DNA of 64,000 bases from NCBI GenBank assembly GCA_965261055.1, contig OZ253440.1, positions 620,001 through 684,000 of the forward strand. The letters are read 5' to 3'. Source of the stretch: G965261055 sp965261055 [NCBI: Fibrobacteria bacterium] (lineage in GTDB: Bacteria > Fibrobacterota > Fibrobacteria > UBA11236). Below are positions 32,384-41,983 of the stretch, one piece after another (position 1 is the first letter of the stretch; each line of letters begins with the position of its first letter). The notes beneath the pieces are model-generated. The model did no database searches. It had not been told where the DNA came from and worked only from the letters and a program-made list of their open reading frames with translations. Both the position numbers and the translations under genes were made by a program.

Positions 32384-33700
32384 ATGAAAATACTAATTCT
32401 AATATTCTCTTTTGTTTATCTCTCTGCAGGACAATTTGAAGATAAAATCTTAATCACTGTTGGAAACGAAATCATTCTTGAGTCAGACTTAGAAGTAGCC
32501 CTACTCCAAAATTCATCTATTCCCGAGTTTAATTCACTTAGTGAAGAACAAAAAAAATCTGCTATATTAAATCAAATAGTTGATAGTAAAGTTCTTTATA
32601 TAACTGCTCTAAAGGACACTTCAATTTTAGTTACTGAAACAGAAATAGAGACTGGAGTAAATTTTCGATTACAACAAATGTCACAACAAACAGGCGGTAG
32701 TATTAAGCAACTTGAAATAGCCTTACAACAGCAAGGCTTTTCACTAAACAATTTTAAAAAACAATTACAAACACAAATTAAAGAACAAATTTTAACTCAG
32801 AAGCTACAGTCTAAATATTTATCTTCCTACAATCAAACTCTATCTTCAAAACAAATTGAAGACTTTTTTTACCAATTTTCAAACCAAATCCCAGACCTTA
32901 AGAATAATGTCAACCTTTCTTTCATTGAAGTCTCTGTTAAACCAAACCCTAAAACTTTTCAAAAATCGTATCAACTTTGTGATTCTGTAATTCAGCTTCT
33001 CAATAAAAGTCATCTTCCATTTGAAGACTTAGCCTCTCAATTTTCTGACGACCCTAGTGGCGAAGATGGTGGAGATTTAGGTTTTATCAAAGCTGGCAGT
33101 ATCGATCCTGCATACGAAGCACACGCATTCCGACTCGATATTGGAGAGATCACTAAAAAACCTGTGCTTACAAAATTTGGTTATCACATCATTAAAACAA
33201 CAGATCGCCGAGATCGTGAAGTTCAAACTTCTCATATTTTATTTTTAGTAGAATCTACTGTGCAAGACGAAGAAAACACAAAACAAAAACTACTGAACTG
33301 GAAAAAACAAATAAATTCTAATCAAATCACTTTTGAAGAAGTTGCTAAGCGTTTTTCTGAAGACAAAAAAACTAGGGCAAAAAATGGTCTTTTAGGTTGG
33401 TTTTCTTACGAGAACATCCCTCCTGAATACAAAAATATTGCTGATACTCTTGAAATCGGAAAGATTAGCGATCCTATTTGGATTGATGAAAAGTTTTATC
33501 TTTTCAAAGTGAATGATAAAAGAGAAAACAGAAAACCTTCTCTTGAAGACGACTGGTTTCAAATATCTCAACTTGCTCAACACTATTATGCCGAACATAA
33601 TACTAAAAAAAAGATTCAAGAATGGAAAAAAGCAATTTATATAAAGAACAACTCCTCTGTTCCTCTTGAAAACGAACCTCTGATATTCAATAATCAATAA
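32384..33700 (+). CDS. Periplasmic peptidyl-prolyl isomerase of SurA/PpiC type
   Basis: Periplasmic chaperone and isomerase that would help outer-membrane proteins fold. The 438-aa protein has a signal peptide (LILIFSFVYLSAG), a SurA-like N-terminal helical domain opening with ILITVGNEIILESDLEVAL, and two parvulin domains: the first with FSDDPSGEDGGDLGFIKAG and TKFGYHIIKT, the second with TSHILFLV, FSEDKKTRAKNGLLGWF. The double-parvulin arrangement and length match SurA. It starts an operon-like run with ftsE (5-nt gap) and uvrD. Confidence 0.88.
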   Translation: MKILILIFSFVYLSAGQFEDKILITVGNEIILESDLEVALLQNSSIPEFNSLSEEQKKSAILNQIVDSKVLYITALKDTSILVTETEIETGVNFRLQQMSQQTGGSIKQLEIALQQQGFSLNNFKKQLQTQIKEQILTQKLQSKYLSSYNQTLSSKQIEDFFYQFSNQIPDLKNNVNLSFIEVSVKPNPKTFQKSYQLCDSVIQLLNKSHLPFEDLASQFSDDPSGEDGGDLGFIKAGSIDPAYEAHAFRLDIGEITKKPVLTKFGYHIIKTTDRRDREVQTSHILFLVESTVQDEENTKQKLLNWKKQINSNQITFEEVAKRFSEDKKTRAKNGLLGWFSYENIPPEYKNIADTLEIGKISDPIWIDEKFYLFKVNDKRENRKPSLEDDWFQISQLAQHYYAEHNTKKKIQEWKKAIYIKNNSSVPLENEPLIFNNQ

Positions 33701-33705
33701 AGCTT

Positions 33706-34386
33706 ATGATTATTCGTTTTAATCATGTTTATAAAAGTTATAAGAATACTAACTTTGCTTTGAATAATATTCACCTTGAAATAAACAAAGGGGATTTTGT
33801 CTTCTTATTAGGAAAAAGTGGAGCTGGCAAAACAACCTTTCTAAAACACCTCTACATGGAAAATGTTCCTGATCGCGGTGAAGTTGTCATAAGCCTTAGC
33901 AAAAATGTTGTTTACAACTCAAACAAAATAAAGTTCAAACAAATCCAACTTTTACGTCAAAAAATAGGGATTATTTTTCAAGACTTCAAACTTTTTAACG
34001 ATAGAAATGTCTTTGAAAACATTGCTTTTCCTCTTAAACTTCAATGGGGTGATCAAACAAAAATCAAAAACCGTGTTTACGAGGTTTTATCTGAATATGG
34101 TTTATCACATAAAGCAAATCAATTCCCATATGAGCTCTCTGGAGGAGAACAACAGCGTATCGCTATCGCCAGAGCGATTGTAAATTACCCCTATCTCATT
34201 ATTGCTGATGAACCCACTGGTAATCTTGACATGGCTAATTCTATAGAAGTTTTGAATATTTTTAAAAAAACTCATGCCAAAGGAACAACAATCGTCATGG
34301 CAACCCACGAACGACAACTCATCAAAAGCCTACCCTATCATGTCGTTGAGATTGATAAAGGCAAAGTTTTACACCAAAATTTCTAA
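33706..34386 (+). CDS. ftsE: Cell division ATP-binding protein FtsE
   Basis: ABC ATPase of the FtsEX complex that regulates peptidoglycan hydrolases at the septum. The 226-aa protein has Walker A LLGKSGAGKTTFLKHLY, the Q-loop IGIIFQDFKLFNDRNVFENI characteristic of FtsE, signature LSGGEQQRIAIARA, Walker B LIIADEPTGNLD and the H-loop MATHE. LolD is the nearest alternative, but 'FQDFKLf.drnVfeN' favours FtsE. ftsX, its usual partner immediately downstream, is absent; uvrD overlaps the stop codon by 1 nt. Confidence 0.88.
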   Translation: MIIRFNHVYKSYKNTNFALNNIHLEINKGDFVFLLGKSGAGKTTFLKHLYMENVPDRGEVVISLSKNVVYNSNKIKFKQIQLLRQKIGIIFQDFKLFNDRNVFENIAFPLKLQWGDQTKIKNRVYEVLSEYGLSHKANQFPYELSGGEQQRIAIARAIVNYPYLIIADEPTGNLDMANSIEVLNIFKKTHAKGTTIVMATHERQLIKSLPYHVVEIDKGKVLHQNF

Positions 34387-36557
34387 TGCAAAATCAAAGT
34401 GCTTTTCTTTCTAAGTTAAACCCTGTTCAACGACAAGCTTGTAAATCCATCAACGGACCTCAACTTTTATTAGCTGGAGCCGGGAGCGGAAAAACAAGAG
34501 TCTTAACTTTTAAAATTGCTCACTTAATTGAGCACCATAATGTTGATTCTTCTCAAATTTTAGGTGTTACTTTTACAAATAAAGCAGCAAAAGAAATGAA
34601 GGAAAGAATCCATCAACTTTTGCCATCCTCTCACCCTTTACCCTGGATAGGAACTTTCCATTCAATCTGTCTAAAAATTTTAAAACGATATTCTCACCAT
34701 ATTGGCTTCACAAACCAATTTACAATCTACGATACCAGTGAACAAAAGAAGGTCATTAAACAAATTTTAAAAGAACAAAATGAACCTCTAGGAATCAATA
34801 CACCATCCCATATCAAAGAAGTTATTTCATACTATAAGAACAAAAATTTAACTCCTGAACAAGCTCAAAAACGCAAAGAAAATCAAGATGAGAAACATTT
34901 AAGAGAAATTTTCATTTATGACTGTTATCAAAAATTACTTCTTAAACAAAATTCAATGGATTTTGACGATTTAATTTTTAATACTGAAACATTATTAAAA
35001 AAAATTCCAGAAATACAAGAAGTTTACCAAAAATATTTCCAATATATTTTTATTGATGAATTTCAAGATACCAATAAATCTCAGTTTGATTTAATCTGTT
35101 TACTTTTAAACAAAAAAAAAAATATCACGGTAGTTGGAGATGAGGATCAAAGTATTTACAAATGGAGGGGAGCAGATATTCAAAATATTTTATCTTTTCA
35201 AAAATACTTTCCTAATTCTAAAACAATCAAACTAGAACAAAATTACCGTAGTTCTAGTAACATTCTAAATTTAGCGAATTCAGTCATTAAAAATAATACG
35301 GAACGATTAGGTAAAAAAAATTGGACAAACAATTCTGCTGGAGATTTAGTAGAATTAAAAGTCTGTCAAGATGAAACAGAAGAGGCTAACTGGGTCGCAA
35401 AGAAAATTTTGTCTTGCCAAGATTTTAAATCCATAGCTATTTTATACCGTACGAACGCTCAATCTAGAACCCTTGAAGAACAACTCATCAAAAACAGGAT
35501 TCCTTATGTTATTTTAAAAGGAACTAGATTCTACGAACGCAAAGAAATTAAAGACATACTCGCCTACCTTCAAATTTTAATCAACCCACAAGACGATAAT
35601 AGCCTTAAAAGAATTATTAATACACCCAAAAGAACGATTGGTTTAAAAACAATAGAAGACCTAACTTTAATAAGCCAACAGCAATCTATCTCACTCTACG
35701 AATGTTTACAGAGAATCAATGAATGGAGTTTTGGTAAAGCTACCCACAAAATTAATTCCTTTGTAAAGATGATTGAGTTTTTTAAACAAAAAGAGAAAGA
35801 AACTTCATTATCACAACTCATTGAACTTGTTATTACTCAATCTGGGTATGAAGAAATGCTCCAACTATCCAAAGAACATGATATGTTAAGTCAATTAGAC
35901 AATGTAAAAGAACTCGTCGCTTCTGCCGAAGATTTTTGTAACCAAATAGAAAATCCAACCTTATCTTTATATCTGCAAGAACTATCCCTATTTTCTGATA
36001 ATGATACTATATCAACTCAAGAAACCGTCTCTTTAATGACAGTTCATAGCTCCAAAGGTCTTGAATTTAATTTTGTATTCTTAACTGGGCTAGAAGAAGA
36101 ATTATTTCCTCTAAGTTCAGATGAAATTGAAGAAGAACGACGCCTCTTTTATGTTGCGACAACGCGTGCCGAAAAAAAGTTGTGTCTGACTTCCACACAA
36201 TCTCGTAGAGTATGGGGTAACACCCAGTTTAAAAGACTCTCTAGGTTTATCAAAGAAATTGATACCCAATACCTAGAATATTCAGACCCTATAGAGTCTA
36301 AAAAAAATCAAGAATTCTTTTCTTTTTCTGGTTTAGAATACGATGAATCCTCTTATTTTCAAGATCAAACATACGATGAATTTGAAACACAAGCTCCCTC
36401 ATTTAAAAAGGGACAAAAAGTGTATCACCAACACTTTGGCAATGGTAAAATTACCCGTGTTGACGGCACTGGAGAAATGGCAAAAGTTAGTGTTGATTTC
36501 CAAGGAACAACCAAAAGACTCGTTGTAAAATTTTCTAATTTATCTTTAGTTTATTAA
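34386..36557 (+). CDS. uvrD: ATP-dependent DNA helicase UvrD/PcrA
   Basis: Superfamily 1A helicase used in nucleotide-excision repair and replication-conflict removal. The 723-aa protein has LNPVQRQACKSINGPQLLLA, Walker A GAGSGKTRVLTFKI, TFTNKAAKEMKERI, FIDEFQDTNKSQF, GDEDQSIYKWRGAD, LEQNYRSS, MTVHSSKGLEF and ATTRAEKKLCLT. The C-terminal GQKVYHQHFGNGKITRVDG is the Tudor-like tail of PcrA/UvrD. An A11 run at 35112-35122 encodes NKKKN. A degenerate copy of the last 440 bp lies downstream at 38778-39209. Confidence 0.96.
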   Translation: MQNQSAFLSKLNPVQRQACKSINGPQLLLAGAGSGKTRVLTFKIAHLIEHHNVDSSQILGVTFTNKAAKEMKERIHQLLPSSHPLPWIGTFHSICLKILKRYSHHIGFTNQFTIYDTSEQKKVIKQILKEQNEPLGINTPSHIKEVISYYKNKNLTPEQAQKRKENQDEKHLREIFIYDCYQKLLLKQNSMDFDDLIFNTETLLKKIPEIQEVYQKYFQYIFIDEFQDTNKSQFDLICLLLNKKKNITVVGDEDQSIYKWRGADIQNILSFQKYFPNSKTIKLEQNYRSSSNILNLANSVIKNNTERLGKKNWTNNSAGDLVELKVCQDETEEANWVAKKILSCQDFKSIAILYRTNAQSRTLEEQLIKNRIPYVILKGTRFYERKEIKDILAYLQILINPQDDNSLKRIINTPKRTIGLKTIEDLTLISQQQSISLYECLQRINEWSFGKATHKINSFVKMIEFFKQKEKETSLSQLIELVITQSGYEEMLQLSKEHDMLSQLDNVKELVASAEDFCNQIENPTLSLYLQELSLFSDNDTISTQETVSLMTVHSSKGLEFNFVFLTGLEEELFPLSSDEIEEERRLFYVATTRAEKKLCLTSTQSRRVWGNTQFKRLSRFIKEIDTQYLEYSDPIESKKNQEFFSFSGLEYDESSYFQDQTYDEFETQAPSFKKGQKVYHQHFGNGKITRVDGTGEMAKVSVDFQGTTKRLVVKFSNLSLVY

Positions 36558-36651
36558 TTGTTTTACAAACAAAACGAATCAAATATAAGTTATTAAATTA
36601 TTTGGGGTTTTTAAATTCTTAAATTGGGCAAATTAGAAGGCTAAAATATTA

Positions 36652-37550
36652 ATGAGTGAAAAGAAAGACTTTACATTTATAGACCTATTTTCAGGAATTG
36701 GTGGATTTTATATTGCCCTACATAATTTAGGAGGAAAGTGTGTCTTTGCATCCGAAATGGACACACACGCAAGAAAAACATACGAGCACAATTTTAAAAA
36801 ATTATCTCCAGAATTATTTAAAAATAACATGTTCAATGACGACATACTAAATGTAACTTCTTCCGATATTCCAGATTTTGATATTTTATGTGCAGGATTT
36901 CCTTGTCAAACTTTTAGCCAAGCAGATTTTAAAAGAGGATTTAATGACAATCATAATTCCGAAAGAGGTAATTTATTTTACAATATTGTAGATATTTTAG
37001 AAGAGAAAAAACCAAAAGCATTTTTTATTTAAAATGTAAGAGGCTTAATTAAACACAACAATGAAAATATATGTAAGTTAATTAGAAATATTTTGAAAAA
37101 TGACTTAGAATATTCATTCTATTTCAAAATAGTAAAAGCATCTGATTATGGTTTACCACAATTAAGACCAAGAGTATTTATGATTGGTTTTAGAGATGAA
37201 GGGTTTATGAAAGGTTTTACTTTTCCTAAAAAGAAATCTCTAAAATATAATATGAGTGGTGTTTGGGATGGACAATGCAGTAGAGAAATTGGATATACTT
37301 TAAGAGTTGGAGGTAGGGGCTCAAAGATAGATGACAGAAGAAATTGGGATGCTTATTTGGTAAATGGTAAAGTTAAACAATTAGGTCTCAAACAAAGAAA
37401 AAGAATGCAAGCCTGATAACTATGAGTTTCTAGTCAGTTAATACACAAGTAATAAAACAACTTGGAAATAGTATAGCAATAGATGCCATACAAGAAGTCA
37501 CAAAACAAATGATAAATCACTTAAAATCGATAAACACCTTGTCTTCAGAT
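36652..37550 (+). pseudogene. Decayed C5-cytosine methyltransferase (HpaII-like system)
   Basis: The first 126 codons are intact: FIDLFSGIGGFYIALHNLGG (motif I), LCAGFPCQTFSQADFKRGF (motif IV), ending KPKAFFI and then TAA at 37030-37032 where the catalytic Glu of the ENV motif should be (next residues NVRGLIKHN). Motif VIII (SDYGLPQLRPRVFMIGF) follows at about 37140-37190, more stops come after 'QRKRMQA' at 37416, and motif X (VIKQLGNSIAIDAIQE) in another frame near 37450-37500. A non-functional gene with at least one nonsense and one or two frameshift changes. The last part is in frame with the endonuclease remnant. Confidence 0.88.
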
Positions 37551-38605
37551 ATGAAAAAAACCAAAAATAAAGAAGAATGGACTGAACTTTTAATATTTAT
37601 AAAATTATTAACTGAACAAAAACTACAATTATCTGACAAAGACTTAAATCCTAAAAACAATTTTTTAACATTCAAAAAGTTACAACTCATAATTTAGATT
37701 TGGAATTTTTCATAATTGATAAAACTACTATTCAATTAAAAAATAAGACATCTAACGAATTAAAAAACATCCAAATATCAGATCTTTTAAATCAACAAGT
37801 TCTTAACGAGACTACAAATGCTATTATTGAAGGTAAAAAAAATTTACCATCCCCACTTTCGATATTGTACAAAAACATTTAGAATTTTCAACAGTAAAAG
37901 GTGGGACAAGTTCTCAAAAAGCTGATATAATCTTAGATATTCAAAATATAGAAATTGACACAAAAATGAGAGGTTTGGAATTAAATCGTATTTAGGAAGT
38001 AAACCCACTTTATTAAATGCTTCTGGAAATACTAATTTTATTTTTGAGGTTAGTGGCATTGAGTGTAAATATCTAGATAAAATCAACGGAATTGACACAA
38101 AAACTAAACTAAAAGATAGAATACAGTTTATAGAAGAATTAGGCGGGATATTAAAGTACATTGGTGCTTAAAAAGAAACAATAAATTATAATCTAAAAAT
38201 GACCGATAGTTTAATGCCAAATATTATTAGAGAACTGCTTCTAAGTTTTTATAAAAAAGAATTTCTAAACTCATAAAAATAGTTAATAACATTGATGCTG
38301 TAGGTACATTGAATTCTCAAATTAATTACGGAAATAAAAAAGTTTAGAAATAAAAATTAAAAAATTGTTAGTCAATATTCTTTTAGGTTTTTTAGCTGGC
38401 ACAAAATGGAATGGAGATTACGAATCTAATGGAACAATCATAATGAAAAAATCAAGAGATATTCTTGGGTTTCATATTATTGATTTTAAAAATCTAAAAG
38501 ACTATTTATTTGAAAACATTAAATTAGACACTCCTTCTTCTACTTGAGTTTGGAAAAAACTATAAAGAGAAAATAGGAAATTGTATTTTAAATTAAATTT
38601 ACAAC
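37551..38605 (+). pseudogene. Decayed HpaII-family restriction endonuclease
   Basis: Pieces in several frames, in order, match the R.HpaII family (CCGG-cutting) as I recall it: KNKEEWTELLIFIKLLTEQK (37565-37625), GGTSSQKADIILDI (about 37905), GFGIKSYLGSKPTLLNASGN (about 37975-38030) continuing TNFIFEVSGIECKYLDKING, and FLAGTKWNGDYESNGTIIM (about 38390-38445) followed by LGFHIIDFKNLKDYLFEN. Stops and frameshifts separate them. It lies directly after the methyltransferase remnant, as in type II loci. Which family it belongs to is recognition from memory. Confidence 0.7.
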
Positions 38606-38777
38606 TAAGATTCTAATACCAGTGACTAAGTATATAAAAATAGCGGAATGAAATAAGCACTAAAACAAATTAAGAATAATTTAAGCATGAAGCAAGTAGA
38701 ATTTTACTACAACCCGAATTTACATACCACCAAATACGGGAAGCCAGAGAAAGTTTTAAAAAGGTTTAACATTTGAA
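38606..38777 (+). other. Short gap between the HpaII-like remnant and the uvrD repeat
   Basis: Contains one short frame, MKQVEFYYNPNLHTTKYGKP... (about 30 codons, 38687-38776), that I do not recognise; it may be the start of a lost gene. Confidence 0.3.
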
Positions 38778-39209
38778 CAGATAAAATTGAAAAGAACGAC
38801 TCCTCTTTTATGTTGCAACAACACATGCCTAAAAAGTTGTGTCTAACTTCCGCACAATCTCATAGAGTATGAGGTAACCCAGTTAAAAGAGTCTCTAGAT
38901 TTATCAAAGAAATTGACACCCAATAACCTGGATATTTAGACTCTATAGAATCTGAAAAAAGTCAAGAATCCTTTTCTTTTTTTGATTCAAAATACGATGA
39001 ATTCTCTTATTTTCAAGATCAAACATACGATGAATTTAAAACACAAACTCCCTCATTTAAAAAGGGACAAAAAGTGCATCACTAACACTTTGACAATAGT
39101 AAAATTACCCGTGTTGACGGCACTGAAGAAATGACAACGATTAGTACAATTTCCAAGGAACAACTAAAAGACTCGTTGTAAAATTTTCTAATTTATCTTT
39201 AATTTATTA
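38778..39209 (+). repeat. Degenerate duplicate of the uvrD 3' end (long direct repeat)
   Basis: From about 38778 the sequence tracks uvrD 36118-36557 base by base, with scattered substitutions and small deletions, up to the uvrD stop codon: for example TTATTTTCAAGATCAAACAT at 39005 is identical to the stretch at 36355. It now carries stops (ATGAGGTAA) and encodes nothing. Together the two copies bracket the decayed HpaII-like system. Similarity ends abruptly at the uvrD stop. Confidence 0.9.
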
Positions 39210-39261
39210 GATACTTCTCATACACTCAAGATTTTATTACACTCTGTGTTCACAACAGTTT

Positions 39262-40209
39262 TTATCCAAGCTTTAAAGTCAATAATTGTTCAGATAAATC
39301 ATAAGCTTTCAGCTTTGCAGTTAATTGCGATTTTTTATTTTTAATTCGTAATTTCATTTCTAAATTTGAAATACTATCCTTTAATTTGATATTTGATAAA
39401 AGAGCTTCATAAACTGTATTCCTATTAATTTCTTTTCACCTATATGATAAAAATGTTCTTTTGTCTCAACGTAATAATCTTTCCAAATTGGGAATACATA
39501 ATCATTAGTCCGATATTTATTACTTAGCCAAATTGACAGAATAAATTTACAATTTGAATTTACTAGATCTTGGTTTAAAACAATTTCCTCTTCTTCTGAC
39601 CAACTATCAAAATAATCTACATACCTACAATGTATGGAGGATCTGAATAAACTAAATCCGAATTATTTAATTCAGATAATGTTTCATTAAAGTTTTGGTG
39701 TTTAAATTCACAATCGTCTTGCTCAATAATTTTAGAAATATTTTTCACTTGATTGAATATTTTAGTAACCAATACTTGAGTAAAAAATTTAGTTTTTGCA
39801 AAAGGAACATTGTAACCTCCTTTTTATTAAACTGCATCATACCGTTAAAGCAAGAACGACTTAGAAATAAAAAGTCCAAAGTATTCTCTGTATCATTAAA
39901 TCTATTTCTTATAGTATAATAGTATTCGCCTTCTGTCTCTAGTAATTATTCTCCTTCTTCATTTAGAAATTGTCTAACTTGACTACTTGAAATTTCTTTA
40001 TTTTGTAATACTTTATAAAAATTTATCAGATGAGGATTACTATCACAAAGAAGAACTTTTTTAGGCAGTACATTAAATGCAACTACACCAGTCCCCATAA
40101 AAGGCTCAACCCAAAGGTCAAATTCAATTTCTTTTACATTTAAAGAAATCCATTTTACAAGTTTGGTTTTAATACCTTGGGATTTTATTGATGGAACAAA
40201 AATTTTCAT
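39262..40209 (-). pseudogene. Decayed EcoRV-type N6-adenine DNA methyltransferase (Dam/D12 class)
   Basis: The first 87 codons are intact: [15 protein letters not shown] then [17 protein letters not shown], closely like M.EcoRV as I remember it. After 'FLNEEGE' the frame is lost; further on, the catalytic DPPY survives (39643-39632: DLVYSDPPYIVGM) and so does the late KEHFYHIG (about 39440-39465), in broken frames. D12-class adenine methyltransferases modify GATATC in the EcoRV system. The following gene upstream on the same strand is the matching nuclease remnant. Confidence 0.85.
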
Positions 40210-40244
40210 TTCTTATTTTTTATTTTGACTTAACTGGATTAATT

Positions 40245-41050
40245 TTATCTAACTCCTATCCCTTTGAATTCAAGAAATTCAGTCAGTTTTGTTAATTTTT
40301 TAAGATGACCTGTTTGCTTTGAATTGGGAAGCTTTAAAACACCTTGATTAATCCAATATTCATCAAATATTTTTTCTCCAAAATTTTTGAATACTCCATC
40401 TCCTTTTAGAATATCTTCTATGTATTGGATCTTTCTATGTTTGCAGTATTGCCACTACCTCCTTTATCACTTGATATTTTCCATTTTTCTTCTGTAAAGA
40501 AAACTAAGTCTTTTATTACTGAAGTAATTTTATCTAATTCATTTAATTCTAATTTTTTAGTTTCATCTATTTTAACTGATAATCTCCTTGAATATAAAAT
40601 TCCCAAACAGATGCGAAAAGTATACTCAACATAAGGGAATTGAATATTTTTAGCACTTATTTTAATTCTAAAATACTCCCCTATATAAACCAAGGGTTAA
40701 ACCATTACAAAATCCATCGTAGTCATCTAAACGATATATTGTTTATCTCTACTGCAAATTTTACTTTAGGATTTTTCTTATTTACAAAAGATAAATCTAG
40801 ATATCAATTTTGCATTTTAGCAAAAATAATTTCGTATCAATTTTGATCTGCAAATTCCTAAAATTTCGGAAAAAGTTGTATCTCCAATATTTTTGATATT
40901 ATTTTAGTATTAGAAGATATAGTATAAATACTTTTTTCAACATCAATAAACCCTTTAACTTTCTAATCTCCAATTTTATCAGAAACATATTCTGTTAATT
41001 CCTTGGAAAATTCTATTAATTTCTTTAAAAACTCTTTTTTATACACTCAT
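40245..41050 (-). pseudogene. Decayed EcoRV-like restriction endonuclease
   Basis: Reading the minus strand from the ATG at 41050 (broken by an early frameshift) gives KKEFLKKLIEFSKELTEYVS, GFIDVEKSIYTISSNTKIIS, YLDLSF (EcoRV has YPDFTL with the first catalytic Asp), FAVEINN (EcoRV AIDIKT: Asp to Glu, Lys to Asn at 40741-40749), YFRIKISAKNIQFPYVEYT, and near the end GSGNTANI with ILKGDGVF and YWINQG. At least four internal stops. The order of segments matches the 245-aa EcoRV well, though it was compared from memory. Confidence 0.8.
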
Positions 41051-41153
41051 TTGCACACTATAACGGAATTATTCTTAAGTTATAAATTATTCATTCTCAT
41101 AGTTACCATTTTAAAGCTACTAACTGAAATATAAATACCAACATTTGTTTATA

Positions 41154-41753
41154 CTAAGCTTTAATAAACAATAGTTTAGATAATACAGAAAAATGTTTTT
41201 GAGCTAATTCAAAAAGACCAAACATTAAACCAGAAAAGACTAAATTACCTAATAAAATTCCTTTTAGAAATGGTAAAGCTAAAACATAACATTTTACAAA
41301 GCCTGCAATGTCTTTTGTAAACGATAGCCCTGTAGTAAAATCTAAGCCACCAAACCATACACCGAAATCAGAAATAACCCAATGCACTAAAGACGCTCCT
41401 AAAGCAGAAATGAAAATACTTTTAAACGATACTTTTTTTATAAAAGAACCGATAACAACAGCAAAAGCAAAAGCAACATAAGTCCAAATCCAACCTTGAT
41501 AAAGGAGACCTGTACTATACTTTGGGAAAAAAGCATGCATAATCACTAAATCGCTGATAAATAAAGCCATTAATGGGAATATAAAAGATTTTAGTTTACT
41601 AGAAAAATAACATCCTCCAAAAAGAGCCATAGCACCAATCGGTGTAAAGTTTTCTATAGGTAAACTTATTTGAGAAACAAACAATCTCCAACAAGCAACA
41701 AAAAAAATAAAGGCAATAAGAACTAAAGTACGAAGATGGAGTGTTTTTTTCAT
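41154..41753 (-). CDS. Membrane protein of DUF6580 type
   Basis: A 199-aa polytopic protein with about six hydrophobic segments and the motif FTPIGAMALFGGCYF (about residues 36-50), ALFISDLVIMH and WVISDFGVWFGG, which I associate with DUF6580 membrane proteins of FCB-type bacteria. These look like small transporter or ECF-type substrate-binding subunits, but I know no proven function. It is monocistronic, divergent from carB by 230 nt, next to the RM graveyard. Confidence 0.65.
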   Translation of the reverse strand: MKKTLHLRTLVLIAFIFFVACWRLFVSQISLPIENFTPIGAMALFGGCYFSSKLKSFIFPLMALFISDLVIMHAFFPKYSTGLLYQGWIWTYVAFAFAVVIGSFIKKVSFKSIFISALGASLVHWVISDFGVWFGGLDFTTGLSFTKDIAGFVKCYVLALPFLKGILLGNLVFSGLMFGLFELAQKHFSVLSKLLFIKA

Positions 41754-41983
41754 TTTAACCTTTTTTATCTATAGAAAGATAGAAGAACTAAAATAATTTA
41801 TCAAGACTTATCTATTGAACAATTACCCTAGATGAAAACAACTCGCATATTATTTTCAAGACCTTAATATTCTATTACTCTACCTCAAAAGTAAAAAGAA
41901 AACTTCCTATAAATGTTATAGACTATTTTTCTATTTTATTATTTAATATTCATTCCTATAAAATTTAGCTAACTATCCTCATT

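Noticed and set aside
39695-39919. Plus-strand 74-codon frame in the EcoRV-like methyltransferase remnant
   Set aside because: Antisense to the decayed adenine methyltransferase; no family match.
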